This document shows, in pieces, positions 16,657-26,042 of a DNA stretch of 64,000 nt (the first letter of the stretch is position 1; every line of letters starts with the position of its first letter). The position numbers were made by a program, and so were the translations under genes. The stretch is from Flavobacteriales bacterium UBA5040 (GTDB lineage Bacteria; Bacteroidota; Bacteroidia; Flavobacteriales; Weeksellaceae), in the NCBI GenBank assembly GCA_002415135.1, contig DIBY01000001.1, positions 301,199 through 365,198 on the forward strand, in the 5' to 3' direction. The notes beneath the pieces were generated by a model, which worked only from the letters and a program-made list of their open reading frames with translations, made no database searches and was not told where the DNA came from.

Positions 16657-19242
16657 TTACTTCATTTTCATTTCCTGTACCGTCGCTCTTTCCGGTTGCA
16701 AACCTTTTAAATCTGGCGTTTTAGTTTCTTGAATTCCAGTATTGGCGCCTGGAGGACTCGGTGGACCATTACGTCTTTCTGTGTCAGGCATCTCTTTTTG
16801 ATCTTCACTAGAAACCGGTGGTTGATTAGCGTTAATCACGTTTCCAGTCTCGTCTAAACTTTCGACTTGCAGATCACTTTTAAGATATTTCAGCATTTCT
16901 GCTGCCTTTTCACCTTCGGGAGTTTTAGCGTAGTTCAGAGAAATTTGTTCAAGTTGTAAAATCATGATTTCTTTCCCAGCAGTTTTTCCAATATTAAAGG
17001 CATTTAGCAAAGAGAATTTTGGAAACAGAGCATCTTTCGGATATTTTTCTAAAGCACCATCAATCATCGTTCTACTCTCGTCATATTGCTCTTTGTCGTA
17101 CAAATCAAAAGCCTGAGCATATAATTTTTCTACTTCTTCATCAGATTTTGCGAATGAGCTGTTCTTAGGGTTTCTTACAAATTCTGCATACGAAGTGTAA
17201 GGATATTCGTCTAAGATCATTTGTTTCGCACGTTCCGCAGCGCTTGGGTTTTTCTCATAATTGAAGGCAAATATTTGATATAATGCTTGCAATTTAATAT
17301 CTTCTTCCGGTTGCGTATCTGCTAAATCGTACAGTGTTTTGGTGGCCAATGGGGTGTCTGAAAAATAAGTTTCATACATTCTTCCAATGCCTAAAGAAGC
17401 AGTATCTCTGGCTTTTTTTAAAGCAAGAATATCTTCTGTTTTTGTTGGGATTTTCTCAATGTAGAAATTAGGTTCTAACCTCCTTGGATCAGGAGCGGTA
17501 ATAATTCCCATCGCCTGATTTTTCAAATCTTCTATTGAATTACTTCTTGCTGAAGTTCGCCAGTTATCATTTAAAGAACGGTTTCCCCAGATTTGCTTAA
17601 AAGAAGATTCTCCTTTAGCTACCGTTCCCAGATTGGCGAAATAAAACCCACCTTTACTTCCTCCGAAGTCCTGAAATCCTCCGGCAGCTCCTGCGAACAT
17701 AGAATTTGCCGAATAATCTCCTGTATCAAAACCTTTACTTCTTTCCTCTTTTTTCCGCTCTATTTCTTCGCGCGCTTCTTTGGTTTTGATATCGTCAATG
17801 TATTTGTTAAAATAGGCAATTCTTTCTGCTTCCGGCATTTTAGTCAAAGCCAGAATACTGTCATTTTTTTTGATCAGATAGTAGTTAGCAGAAACCTTTT
17901 TAATATTGGCTGAGTATTCTTCTAATAAAATTTTCGAAGGTTGATAAGTCATTACTGCTAAGGAAGAATCGTAGAAAGCACCTGCAGAAAGATAGTCACT
18001 TTCCTCAAAATAAGCTTTTCCGATTTCGTAATAGGTCAAGCCACGAATTTGGGAATCAGATACTTTTTCTTTTAGCGACTGTGCAAAAAATTCTTTGGCT
18101 TCGTCCTTCTTTCCGGCTTTATTCGCCATTAAACCTAACGCGTAATAGAATTCATTTTTTCGAGAACCGTAAGTTCCTTTTTTACTTATTTTTTCTAAGT
18201 AGGTTTTTGCGCCTTGATAATCATCACCTGCTCCATTAAAGGTTTTCGCAATTTCAATTTGAGATTTCACTTCAAATTCAAAATCATTGGCATTTTTGTA
18301 AGCAGTTGCAAAACTTTCTTTGGCTTCTTCATTTCTACCAAGTTCTGATAAAATTTGTCCGCGTAAAAAAGCAATTCTACTTCTTAATTTTCTGTTTTTA
18401 TTAACAACATATGCGTCATCAAGTTCGTTAACTGCATCTTGTTTTTTACCAGAAGCCAGCAACATTTCAGAATAATAAATTTCTAAAAGCTTGCGGTATT
18501 CTTTTTTGATTTTACTTTTCTTCAGATCAGCGAAAACCTCTTCAGCTCTGTGATAATCTTCCATTTTGGAATACGCCTGCGCTTGGTAGATTCTGGCTAA
18601 AGGAAGTCGCTTGTCTTTCCGCATATTCGCAAAAACAAAGTTGAGTCCGTCTAATGCTTCCAACGGTTTGTTGCGGTATAATCTGCTTTGAGCCAATAAA
18701 ATGTAAGCATCAAACATCTTTTTATTTTTCTCCTCACCTCCTTTCATTACAGAATATTTCGAGATGGCTTTCAATGCTTTGGCTTCTGAAATTTCTAAAA
18801 TTGAAGCTCCTCTTTTGGTCTCAGAATTTTGTCCTGAATTTCCAGAATAGCTTGAATTCCCAGAAAAACTCATGGATCCAGGACCACCCATCGAAGCAGA
18901 TGAATTGGGCGGAGAAGGTGGACCGGAATTTCTATTTCTTGTGGGTGACGCTGGACCAGATCCAACAGGATCATTACCAAACATTCCGCCTGAACCAGCT
19001 TGAAAATCACTTCCTAAAGGTTGCTCATCGTAAGTCAGCAGTTGAATATAGGGCGCGTAAAAATTGTCTTTATGGGCTTTGTCTCTATTTTTTAGTTCCG
19101 TTTCCAATGCATCTTTACTGTTAAAGAGCGTATTGTAATAAGAGAAAAACCCTTTCATAAAAGTAGAGTCATTCGTCTTCTTTCGAGAGGAACAGGAATT
19201 AAAAACGGTGATTGCTAAAAGGAAGAGTATCGTTTTTTTCAT
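16657..19242 (-). CDS. SprE/PorW-like type IX secretion and gliding TPR lipoprotein
   Basis: Predicted lipoprotein of 861 aa: signal peptide with Cys17 in FNSC, then many TPR-like helical repeats (from about residue 170, including the ARIYQAQAYSKMEDYHRAEEVF and YYEIGKAYFEESDYLSAGAFY regions). The N-terminal pattern, a Cys followed by SRK and a YYNTLFN segment, resembles SprE of Flavobacterium johnsoniae and PorW of Porphyromonas gingivalis, which are needed for type IX secretion. Residues about 78-145 are a Gly/Ser/Pro/Asn-rich linker and the C-terminal 60 residues are Pro/Glu-rich. I recognise the family from overall pattern rather than a single diagnostic motif. It appears monocistronic. 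Confidence 0.72.
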   Translation of the reverse strand: MKKTILFLLAITVFNSCSSRKKTNDSTFMKGFFSYYNTLFNSKDALETELKNRDKAHKDNFYAPYIQLLTYDEQPLGSDFQAGSGGMFGNDPVGSGPASPTRNRNSGPPSPPNSSASMGGPGSMSFSGNSSYSGNSGQNSETKRGASILEISEAKALKAISKYSVMKGGEEKNKKMFDAYILLAQSRLYRNKPLEALDGLNFVFANMRKDKRLPLARIYQAQAYSKMEDYHRAEEVFADLKKSKIKKEYRKLLEIYYSEMLLASGKKQDAVNELDDAYVVNKNRKLRSRIAFLRGQILSELGRNEEAKESFATAYKNANDFEFEVKSQIEIAKTFNGAGDDYQGAKTYLEKISKKGTYGSRKNEFYYALGLMANKAGKKDEAKEFFAQSLKEKVSDSQIRGLTYYEIGKAYFEESDYLSAGAFYDSSLAVMTYQPSKILLEEYSANIKKVSANYYLIKKNDSILALTKMPEAERIAYFNKYIDDIKTKEAREEIERKKEERSKGFDTGDYSANSMFAGAAGGFQDFGGSKGGFYFANLGTVAKGESSFKQIWGNRSLNDNWRTSARSNSIEDLKNQAMGIITAPDPRRLEPNFYIEKIPTKTEDILALKKARDTASLGIGRMYETYFSDTPLATKTLYDLADTQPEEDIKLQALYQIFAFNYEKNPSAAERAKQMILDEYPYTSYAEFVRNPKNSSFAKSDEEVEKLYAQAFDLYDKEQYDESRTMIDGALEKYPKDALFPKFSLLNAFNIGKTAGKEIMILQLEQISLNYAKTPEGEKAAEMLKYLKSDLQVESLDETGNVINANQPPVSSEDQKEMPDTERRNGPPSPPGANTGIQETKTPDLKGLQPERATVQEMKMK

Positions 19243-19321
19243 TATCAGATAATAACTTTCAAATCAGTGTTTTATTATTAATAACACCAGTTAATTGATG
19301 TAAAAATAATGATTTTTTGTT

Positions 19322-19891
19322 TTAGGAAGATGTTTGTTCCAAATCTTTTAAAAGAGAATACACCAAATGGGTAGGTAATCCCATGATCGTGTAGAAACTT
19401 CCCTCTATATTTTTGATTTTTGCCATCCCCAGCCATTCTTGAATGCCATAACTTCCCGCTTTATCAAATGGTCGGTATTTTTCAATGTAAAAATCCAATT
19501 CTTCATCACTGATTTCATCAAATTCAACATTGGCTACATCAGTTTTAGTAATGGTTTGGGTTAAAGTTTTCAGCGTGATTCCCGTATAAACCTGATGAGT
19601 TTTTCCGGAAAGTTTTCGTAACATTTCTTTGGAGTGAACTTCATCGTTTGGTTTCCCTAAAATTTCTTGGTTAAGCGCCACGATGGTATCTGCAGTAATT
19701 AAAACTTCACCAGGATTTAAGGTTCGAAACGCGTTAGACTTCAATTCTGAAAGATACGCTGCGATTTCTTCGACGGGTAAATCGGTTGGATACACTTCAT
19801 CACAATCCACAGAAACGACTTCAAAATCGAAACCTAGTTCTTTTAATAATTCTTTTCTACGCGGAGAATTAGAGGCTAATAATATTTTCAT
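19322..19891 (-). CDS. maf: Maf family nucleoside triphosphate pyrophosphatase
   Basis: Predicted house-cleaning pyrophosphatase of 189 aa, hydrolysing dTTP/UTP or modified nucleotides to monophosphates. The family start LLASNSPRRKELL is intact, as are the catalytic-acid segment LITADTIVAL, GKPND, and the SGKTHQVYTGI and GSYGIQ blocks. Which Maf subclass applies cannot be settled by eye. It is the last gene of the minus-strand run DUF2520-kdsC-maf, 21 bp after kdsC. Confidence 0.94.
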   Translation of the reverse strand: MKILLASNSPRRKELLKELGFDFEVVSVDCDEVYPTDLPVEEIAAYLSELKSNAFRTLNPGEVLITADTIVALNQEILGKPNDEVHSKEMLRKLSGKTHQVYTGITLKTLTQTITKTDVANVEFDEISDEELDFYIEKYRPFDKAGSYGIQEWLGMAKIKNIEGSFYTIMGLPTHLVYSLLKDLEQTSS

Positions 19892-19912
19892 ATATAATTT
19901 GAAATCAATTAA

Positions 19913-20431
19913 TTAAGTGCTTTTAGTATCGTCTTCCAGCCATTTTCCCTGCACTTTCATGACTTGTTCGATGACATCCCGCACCGCTCCTTTCCCACCT
20001 TGAATTGGTGAGATATAATCTGACATCAGCTTTATTTCTGCTACTGAATTTTCCGGACAGGCTGAAATTCCCGAGATTCTCATCATTCCCATATCTGGTA
20101 GATCGTCGCCCATGGTAAGAATTTCTTCATTCTTCAAATTATATTTTTGCTTGAATTCTTCAAATTTTTCCAGCTTATCGCCAATCTTAGCGTAGTAATC
20201 CGTAATTCCTAGATAGCTGATTCTGTTTCGCACCATAGGATCATCACCACCTGTAATCACGCAAATTGGATAATTATGTTTTCTGGCTTTAACCACGGCA
20301 TAACCATCAAGCACATTCATCGTGCGACACATACTTCCGTCGGGCATTAAATAGACACTTCCATCAGTAAAAACGCCGTCTACATCAAATACGAAGGCTT
20401 TTATATTTTTTAAATTTGATTTATAACTCAT
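19913..20431 (-). CDS. kdsC: KdsC-like HAD phosphatase (KDO 8-phosphate phosphatase)
   Basis: HAD-superfamily phosphatase of 172 aa without a cap domain, the size of KdsC. It would dephosphorylate 3-deoxy-D-manno-octulosonate 8-phosphate for lipid A-core synthesis. The catalytic motif DVDGVFTDG has Asp16 and Asp18. VITGGDD is motif II and MGDDLPDMGMM carries the metal-binding acids. Its start overlaps the upstream DUF2520 gene by 11 bp. kdsA, kdsB and waaA are not nearby, so the substrate rests on family similarity. Confidence 0.9.
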   Translation of the reverse strand: MSYKSNLKNIKAFVFDVDGVFTDGSVYLMPDGSMCRTMNVLDGYAVVKARKHNYPICVITGGDDPMVRNRISYLGITDYYAKIGDKLEKFEEFKQKYNLKNEEILTMGDDLPDMGMMRISGISACPENSVAEIKLMSDYISPIQGGKGAVRDVIEQVMKVQGKWLEDDTKST

Positions 20432-21173
20432 ACATTTTCTTTATCGATTCATTCATTATTTTATAAATTTTCAACTGTTCTTCATCTGAAATTAATTCTT
20501 CATGAAGCTTTAAAACTCGTTCGTCATTTCTGACTGCCGGACCAGTTTGAGCTAATTTTGGCTCTAATATTTCAATCTTCGCCATAGTTTCTTTAATTAA
20601 AGGTAAAAAATAGTCAAACGGAATTTCCTGCGAATCTGAAATTTCTTTAGCTCTTGCAAAAAGATGGTTTACAAAATTACAGGCAAAAACAGCAGTCAAA
20701 TGAATATACTTTCTCTTTTCATAGGTTGAAATCATTACTTTTTCCGAAATATTTAAAGCAAGATTTTTCAATAATTCTAAATCATTATCATCGTCTGATT
20801 CTACGAAAAACGGAACTTCTTTATAATCGAGATCCTTCGACTTTGAAAATGTCTGCAAAGGATAGAAACTGGCCTTTCGAAAGTTTCCTTCTAAGATTTC
20901 TTTCGGTAAGGAACCTGAAGAGTGTGCAACCAAACAGTTTTCTTTCGTAATCAATTTTGAAACTTCAGAGATTGAACCATCACTTACGCAGATCAAATAC
21001 AGATCGGCATCTTGTAATTGCGTGGTAGAAAAAGGAATTTGTAACTGCTCGGAAATGAATTTTAAATCGTTTTCGTTTCTTCCAAAAAGCTGGAAAACCG
21101 GAATTTTATTTTCATGAAATGCTTTTGCTAAATGGTAAGCTACATTTCCCGAACCGATGATGACAATCTTCAT
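20421..21173 (-). CDS. Rossmann-fold DUF2520 protein (putative NADP-dependent reductase)
   Basis: Protein of 250 aa with an N-terminal dinucleotide-binding motif IIGSGNVAYHLAKAF and a helical C-terminal domain, matching the Rossmann-like plus DUF2520 architecture. Such proteins are distantly related to F420-dependent NADP reductases and ProC; the substrate is unknown. The ATG at 21173 is preferred over the one at 21191, because a TATCTTTG -7 box on the minus strand (21189-21196) would place the transcript start downstream of the longer start. The 3' end overlaps kdsC, indicating an operon. Confidence 0.85.
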   Translation of the reverse strand: MKIVIIGSGNVAYHLAKAFHENKIPVFQLFGRNENDLKFISEQLQIPFSTTQLQDADLYLICVSDGSISEVSKLITKENCLVAHSSGSLPKEILEGNFRKASFYPLQTFSKSKDLDYKEVPFFVESDDDNDLELLKNLALNISEKVMISTYEKRKYIHLTAVFACNFVNHLFARAKEISDSQEIPFDYFLPLIKETMAKIEILEPKLAQTGPAVRNDERVLKLHEELISDEEQLKIYKIMNESIKKMYEL

Positions 21174-21188
21174 AAAAAGGAATATGAA

Positions 21189-21196
21189 CAAAGATA
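21189..21196 (-). promoter_or_regulatory. -7 box of the DUF2520-kdsC-maf operon
   Basis: CAAAGATA on the plus strand reads TATCTTTG on the minus strand, a TAnnTTTG match 15 bp before the chosen ATG. It fixes the start of the first gene. Confidence 0.6.
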
Positions 21197-21276
21197 CTTA
21201 TTTTGCTTTGGACTAAAAATTGAAGTGGTATTTAACTTTTAAATATATTTACCATCCAAACAACGAAAGCATCTCA

Positions 21277-21828
21277 ATGAAGATCCAGGAAACCGAAATT
21301 ATCGAGTTGATGTCAAGCGAAAAATCCCGTGAAAAGGGAGTTCGCCTGATGATGGATGCTTATCAGAGTAGGTTGTATTGGCATATTAGAAGGTTTGTGG
21401 TCGATCATGATTTGGCTCAGGATATTTTGCAGGATACTTTTATAAAGGCCTATCAAAATTTTCATCAGTTCAAACGGGAAAGTCAATTATATACCTGGCT
21501 CTATCGAATTGCAACCAACGAATCTTTGCAACAATTGAATAAGATGAAGAAAATGCAGAAATCTGATGAGGAAGTCACCAGTCATCTGCAAAATTTAGTC
21601 GCTGATAATGTGCAGCCGAGTGCTGATGAAATTCAGGTTTTATTACAGCAGGCGATTAACACCTTACCTGAGAAACAGAAGTTGGTGTTCAATATGAGGT
21701 ATTACGAAGATTTACCTTACGAGGATATTTCACAAATTTTGGATATGTCGGTAGGAACATTGAAAACCAACTACCATTACGCCAAGCAAAAAGTGGAGGA
21801 TTATTTAAAACAGAATTACACAGAATAA
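21277..21828 (+). CDS. ECF-type RNA polymerase sigma factor
   Basis: Sigma-70 family factor of 183 aa. Region 2 is seen as DLAQDILQDTFIKAYQNF followed by SQLYTWLYRIATNES. Region 4 is LPEKQKLVFNMRYYEDLPYEDIS followed by the helix-turn-helix MSVGTLKTNYHYAKQK. The ATG at 21277 (MKIQETEIIELMSS) is preferred over 21220, whose extra 19 residues (KWYLTFKYIYHPNN) are not sigma-like. Two small envelope genes follow at 12-bp and 9-bp spacing, so the likely unit is sigma factor, membrane regulator and periplasmic sensor. The regulon is unknown. Confidence 0.92.
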   Translation: MKIQETEIIELMSSEKSREKGVRLMMDAYQSRLYWHIRRFVVDHDLAQDILQDTFIKAYQNFHQFKRESQLYTWLYRIATNESLQQLNKMKKMQKSDEEVTSHLQNLVADNVQPSADEIQVLLQQAINTLPEKQKLVFNMRYYEDLPYEDISQILDMSVGTLKTNYHYAKQKVEDYLKQNYTE

Positions 21829-21840
21829 GAGCATTTAAAA

Positions 21841-22383
21841 ATGAAAGAGTTTGATATCGAAAAATTAAAACGAGAAAATATCTTTAAAACACCCGACGGT
21901 TTTTTTGAAGATATGCAAAAGAAAGTGCTGCGAGAAACTATTCCTGCGAAGCAAGGGAAAGTGATAAAATTAAACTGGGCGTACAGTGCCGCTGCTGCAG
22001 TTGCACTTTTAGTTGGGGTGAGTATGGTAATGAATTCTGATCCGGCGGTTGAAAATCAATCAATCACTCGAATTGTATCTATAGATTCTGAACCTGCAAC
22101 CTATGCATTATCAGAGGTTAAACCTCAAAAACAAGAAGCGGTTGCATTGCAAATTTTAGAAGAAGATTTAACTTCGGTGGCTCAGACTTATCCAAAAAGA
22201 AGTACAGAACCAAGCAGTGTGTCTCCAAAGAAAACCGCTAGTTTCGCAAACCAAAAAGAGCAGAAAGCAAGTCAGAATCCTGAAGTTCAGGTAGATCAGA
22301 TCTTAGCAAACTTCACCTCTGCAGAGTTGGCAACTGTTGGAAGAAATACAGAACAAGACATTTATTTGGATTTGTATAATTAA
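21841..22383 (+). CDS. Single-pass membrane protein, possible anti-sigma partner
   Basis: A 180-aa protein with one hydrophobic segment (about residues 45-62, NWAYSAAAAVALLVGVSMVM), giving a cytoplasmic N-terminus of about 40 residues and a polar Ser/Gln-rich exterior. It lies 12 bp behind the ECF sigma gene, so an anti-sigma or membrane-sensing role is plausible. I see no zinc-binding HxxxCxxC anti-sigma motif, so this is inference from position and topology. Confidence 0.65.
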   Translation: MKEFDIEKLKRENIFKTPDGFFEDMQKKVLRETIPAKQGKVIKLNWAYSAAAAVALLVGVSMVMNSDPAVENQSITRIVSIDSEPATYALSEVKPQKQEAVALQILEEDLTSVAQTYPKRSTEPSSVSPKKTASFANQKEQKASQNPEVQVDQILANFTSAELATVGRNTEQDIYLDLYN

Positions 22384-22392
22384 AAAAGAACC

Positions 22393-22902
22393 ATGAAAAA
22401 ATTAGCAGTAGTTTTAACTTTAATTTTAGCCGCGCAGTTTAGTTTTGCGCAACAGTTTGGCTATGATTGGAAAAGCATGAAGCCAGAGAAAAGAAAGGAG
22501 GTCATTCAGAATATGAAACCCGAAGAAAGAGTAGCGCTTCTAAAAGAATTTCGGGAAAAAATGATCATCGCTGAATTAGCAGTTCCAGAAAATACGCAAC
22601 CAGAGTTCAAAAATTTATATTCAGAATATCAGGAAAAGCAAAACGAGATAAAGGCTAAGTTCGTTCCAACGCAAGACTGCGAAAAGATGACAGACGAAGA
22701 TGCGATAAAAGAACTTAATAATAGTTTTGATGTCGGGCAACAGCTATTAGACAATAGAAAAGATTATGCGCAAAAATTCATGAAAGTGATTTCTCCGCAA
22801 CAGGTCTTAAGAATGTACCAAACCGAAGGAAAAATGCGCAACAAGATATTAGATAAAAAACAAGACGAACCCAAAAAACCGGGCACGCAGCGCAGACGAT
22901 AA
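22393..22902 (+). CDS. Secreted Spy/CpxP-like helical protein
   Basis: A 169-aa protein with a clear signal peptide (about 1-19, ending FSFAQ). The mature part is charged and helical with EEMKPEKR-like repeats: MKPEKRKEV and MKPEERVALL, then KFMKVISPQQVLRMYQ, and a basic Pro-rich tail. The pattern resembles periplasmic Spy/CpxP-type sensors, which in Bacteroidota are often encoded behind ECF sigma factors. It is the third gene of the sigma-factor unit and ends at a strong terminator. Function is inferred only. Confidence 0.65.
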   Translation: MKKLAVVLTLILAAQFSFAQQFGYDWKSMKPEKRKEVIQNMKPEERVALLKEFREKMIIAELAVPENTQPEFKNLYSEYQEKQNEIKAKFVPTQDCEKMTDEDAIKELNNSFDVGQQLLDNRKDYAQKFMKVISPQQVLRMYQTEGKMRNKILDKKQDEPKKPGTQRRR

Positions 22903-22923
22903 TAGTTTATTTTTTTAATGTTT

Positions 22924-22964
22924 GAACGACCTCTATAAGTTTATTGTAGAGGTCGTTCTTTTTT
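22924..22964 (+). terminator. Strong intrinsic terminator of the ECF sigma operon
   Basis: Perfect 12-bp stem GAACGACCTCTA (22924-22935) / TAGAGGTCGTTC (22947-22958), followed by a run of T. Confidence 0.88.
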
Positions 22965-23001
22965 CGGACTAAATCTATAAATTCGTAGCAATCAATTTAT
23001 A

Positions 23002-24006
23002 ATGAAAAAAATACTTTTACTCCTTTTACTTCCGGTTTTTCTTTTCGCTCAGAAGAAAGAAACAATCAAACTCAACTATCCCGTGAAGGATTACACGGGC
23101 ACCACAAAGAGTTTAGAAGTGATCGATGTTCGCCAGAATAAAAAACTCAATGACATTGTCTTCCGAGGTAAATATTATTCTTTTGTTTTTCCGACCGATG
23201 ATTTGAGTCAGGATATTAAAAACTGGTTTGAAAAGACCAATAAAAAAAGAGAGAAAGGAATTAATGAAGTAGTTCTGTTGGTAGAAGATTTAAATATCTC
23301 GAACGAGGTACGGAACAAAGAGATCTTCTGTATTTTAGATATGAAATTCAGTACTTTTCTGAAGAAAGGTGAAAACTATTATTTCTTAAAGAGATACGAT
23401 AACATCATCAGTTTAAATACAAAAGAAGTTGGTGGAATTCCAGATCTATTTGTGGAGAATACGCAGAAAGTTCTTCAAACCTTAATGTTTGAGACGTATC
23501 GGGCGACTCCTTTAGACATTGCAATTCCAGGTAATAATTTGACTGATTACAATGAAATTTTAAAATCTAATTACGCCGCTTTTTCAGGTAAGAGATTGAA
23601 AGATGGCGTATATCTGGATTATAAAAGTTTCTTTGAACAGAAACCGCTTGAAAACTATCAGCTCATTAGAAATAGTGGAGAAGTGGTAAGAGCAGTCAAT
23701 GCCAATGACGACCGAATTCCCGCTCGGAAAATTTACAGTTATGTTGAAAGAGGTAAAGTTTACAAAAATTCGCAAGCTGGATTTCTTGATTTGGAGCAAG
23801 ATGCAAGAGGTTATTTCGTGATGGGAAATAAGTATATGTTATTTCCAGAAGAAATTAATGTGTCTTCTGCTTACTTCCTATTCGGCGCTATAGGAGGAAT
23901 TGCGGCCGGTATAGAATTTAATATAAAATACAATAAGGCATTGAAGGGAGAAAAAGATAAGATCTACATTGATTTCTTAAACGGTGAATACAGCTTTGTA
24001 AAGTAA
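23002..24006 (+). CDS. Secreted protein of unknown function
   Basis: I do not recognise this 334-aa protein. A signal peptide covers about residues 1-17 (LLLLLPVFLFAQ). The mature protein is rich in Lys, Asn and aromatic residues. A hydrophobic Gly-rich patch close to the C-terminus (FLFGAIGGIAAGIEF, about residues 293-307) could be a membrane-associated segment. No catalytic motif is visible. It stands between the ECF operon terminator and lepA, each with its own signals, so it is probably transcribed alone. Confidence 0.7.
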   Translation: MKKILLLLLLPVFLFAQKKETIKLNYPVKDYTGTTKSLEVIDVRQNKKLNDIVFRGKYYSFVFPTDDLSQDIKNWFEKTNKKREKGINEVVLLVEDLNISNEVRNKEIFCILDMKFSTFLKKGENYYFLKRYDNIISLNTKEVGGIPDLFVENTQKVLQTLMFETYRATPLDIAIPGNNLTDYNEILKSNYAAFSGKRLKDGVYLDYKSFFEQKPLENYQLIRNSGEVVRAVNANDDRIPARKIYSYVERGKVYKNSQAGFLDLEQDARGYFVMGNKYMLFPEEINVSSAYFLFGAIGGIAAGIEFNIKYNKALKGEKDKIYIDFLNGEYSFVK

Positions 24007-24051
24007 ATTTTCAGTTTAGAGAAAAAACCATTATTTTCTATTCACTTTCAT

Positions 24052-24059
24052 TATCTTTG
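24052..24059 (+). promoter_or_regulatory. lepA promoter -7 box
   Basis: TATCTTTG, a TAnnTTTG match, lies 19 bp before the lepA ATG. Confidence 0.55.
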
Positions 24060-24078
24060 CAGATTACGATAATTATAG

Positions 24079-25875
24079 ATGAAGAACATACGGAACTTTT
24101 GCATTATTGCACATATTGACCACGGTAAATCCACTTTGGCAGATCGACTTTTGGAATATACCAATACGGTGACCCAAAGAGAACTCCAGTCCCAAACGCT
24201 GGATGATATGGATATTGAAAAAGAGCGTGGAATTACCATTAAGTCACACGCCATCCAAATGGATTATGAATTGAATGGGGAGAAGTATATTCTTAACCTA
24301 ATCGATACGCCAGGACACGTTGATTTCTCGTATGAAGTTTCCCGTTCTATCGCTGCTTGCGAAGGAGCGCTTCTTATCGTTGATGCCGCGCAAAGTATTC
24401 AGGCTCAAACGATAAGCAATTTATATTTGGCTTTAGAAAATGACTTAACGATCATTCCGATTTTAAATAAAATCGATTTACCTTCAGCTAATCCTGAAGA
24501 AGTAACCGATGAAATCATGAGCTTAATTGGTTGTGATTATGAAGATGTACTAAGAGTTTCTGGAAAAACAGGCGAAGGTGTTCATCAATTATTGGAACAT
24601 ATCGTTAATAGAATTCCGGCACCGGTTGGAAATGAAGACGGACCATTACAGGCATTGATCTTTGACTCGGTTTATAATCCTTTCCGTGGAATTGAAGCTT
24701 ACTTCAAAGTCGTCAACGGAAGCATCAAGAAAGGACAACGAATTAAATTCATGGCGACCAACAAAATGTATGAAGCAGATGAAGTTGGTACTTTAAAATT
24801 AAAACAAACGCCGAAAGCCGAAATTAAAACCGGCGACGTAGGTTATATTATCTCCGGAATCAAAGATGCTCGTGAAGTAAAAGTAGGAGATACCATCACT
24901 ACTTTTGAAAAAGGAGCGACAGAAGCGATCGACGGTTTCGAAGAAGTGAAACCAATGGTTTTCGCGGGGATTTATCCGATCGAATCCGAAGACTTTGAAG
25001 AACTTCGTTTCTCTTTAGAAAAATTAAGATTAAATGATGCTTCTTTGGTTTTCGAACCAGAAAGTTCAGCAGCTTTAGGTTTCGGTTTTCGTTGTGGATT
25101 CCTCGGAATGCTGCACATGGAAATCGTACAGGAAAGATTAGACCGCGAATTCAACATGGACGTTATTACGACCGTGCCCAACGTTTCTTATCACGGTTAT
25201 ACCAAGAGAGATCCAGACACGATGATCCTAATCAACAATCCTTCAGAAATGACAGATCCCATGATTATGGATCGGGTAGAAGAGCCGTTCATCAAAGCCT
25301 CCATCATTACCAAATCCGATTATGTTGGTCCGGTGATGACTTTGTGTATTGAGAAAAGAGGCGAGATTGTAGGACAAAGTTATTTGACTTCAGATCGGGT
25401 AGAGCTCGTTTTCAATATGCCTTTGGCAGAAGTGGTCTTCGATTTTTATGATCGCTTAAAGTCAGTTTCCAAAGGATATGCATCTTTCGATTATCATCCG
25501 ATTGGGTTCCGCGCTTCCAAATTAGTGAAAATGGATATCCTGATCAATGGCGATATGGTCGATGCACTTTCTTCTTTGATTCACGATTCCAACGCTTATT
25601 ATATTGGAAAAAGAATGTGTGAGAAATTACGTGAACTGATTCCACGTCAGCAGTTTGATATTGCTGTTCAGGCCGCTTTAGGAGCGAAAGTGATTGCCAG
25701 AGAAAGCATCAAAGCTTTAAGAAAAGACGTTACCGCAAAATGTTATGGTGGAGATATTTCCCGTAAACGTAAATTGTTGGAGAAACAAAAAGAAGGTAAG
25801 AAGAAAATGAAACAAATTGGTAGAGTAGAGGTCCCACAGTCGGCATTTATGGCGGTGTTGAAGCTGAACGATTAA
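24079..25875 (+). CDS. lepA: Elongation factor 4 (LepA)
   Basis: Ribosome-associated GTPase linked to back-translocation and to 30S biogenesis. It has 598 aa, the exact family size. The GTPase motifs are G1 AHIDHGKST (about 11-19), G2 in the RGITIKSH segment, G3 DTPGH, and G4 NKIDL. The LepA-specific C-terminal domain is complete, with [23 protein letters not shown] and the end [12 protein letters not shown]. It stands alone, with a -7 box upstream and a UUCG-capped terminator downstream. Confidence 0.98.
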   Translation: MKNIRNFCIIAHIDHGKSTLADRLLEYTNTVTQRELQSQTLDDMDIEKERGITIKSHAIQMDYELNGEKYILNLIDTPGHVDFSYEVSRSIAACEGALLIVDAAQSIQAQTISNLYLALENDLTIIPILNKIDLPSANPEEVTDEIMSLIGCDYEDVLRVSGKTGEGVHQLLEHIVNRIPAPVGNEDGPLQALIFDSVYNPFRGIEAYFKVVNGSIKKGQRIKFMATNKMYEADEVGTLKLKQTPKAEIKTGDVGYIISGIKDAREVKVGDTITTFEKGATEAIDGFEEVKPMVFAGIYPIESEDFEELRFSLEKLRLNDASLVFEPESSAALGFGFRCGFLGMLHMEIVQERLDREFNMDVITTVPNVSYHGYTKRDPDTMILINNPSEMTDPMIMDRVEEPFIKASIITKSDYVGPVMTLCIEKRGEIVGQSYLTSDRVELVFNMPLAEVVFDFYDRLKSVSKGYASFDYHPIGFRASKLVKMDILINGDMVDALSSLIHDSNAYYIGKRMCEKLRELIPRQQFDIAVQAALGAKVIARESIKALRKDVTAKCYGGDISRKRKLLEKQKEGKKKMKQIGRVEVPQSAFMAVLKLND

Positions 25876-25880
25876 CCTAT

Positions 25881-25976
25881 TTATTTGGGCAGACATTTCC
25901 GTCTTCCGTTCCCGCTATTTTTTTTGCCAGCGCTTTTGCCAGTGCAAAAAAATGAGCTCCACTCAAGCCGGGCTGC
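25881..25976. repeat. Dispersed intergenic element, copy B
   Basis: Begins with TTATTTGGGCAGACATTTCC, shared exactly with copy C at 40750. It then has TTCCGTTCCCGCTA, an inverted repeat TTTTTTTGC (25919-25927) / GCAAAAAAA (25944-25952), and the outer block CCACTCAAGCCGGGCTG. It lies between lepA and its terminator, so it would be transcribed at the end of the lepA mRNA. Confidence 0.7.
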
Positions 25977-26011
25977 AGATTTTCGCTTCTTCAAAGAACA
26001 TATAATATTAC

Positions 26012-26042
26012 AAATTCCTGAATTCGTTCAGGAATTTTTTTA
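26012..26042 (+). terminator. lepA terminator
   Basis: Perfect 11-bp stem AAATTCCTGAA / TTCAGGAATTT closed by a TTCG tetraloop, followed by T7. It touches the stop codon of the convergent lipoprotein gene. Confidence 0.88.

Noticed and set aside
18654..19124. 156-codon plus-strand frame antisense to the sprE-like gene
   Set aside because: Shadow of the coding strand; composition is not protein-like and no start signals are visible.
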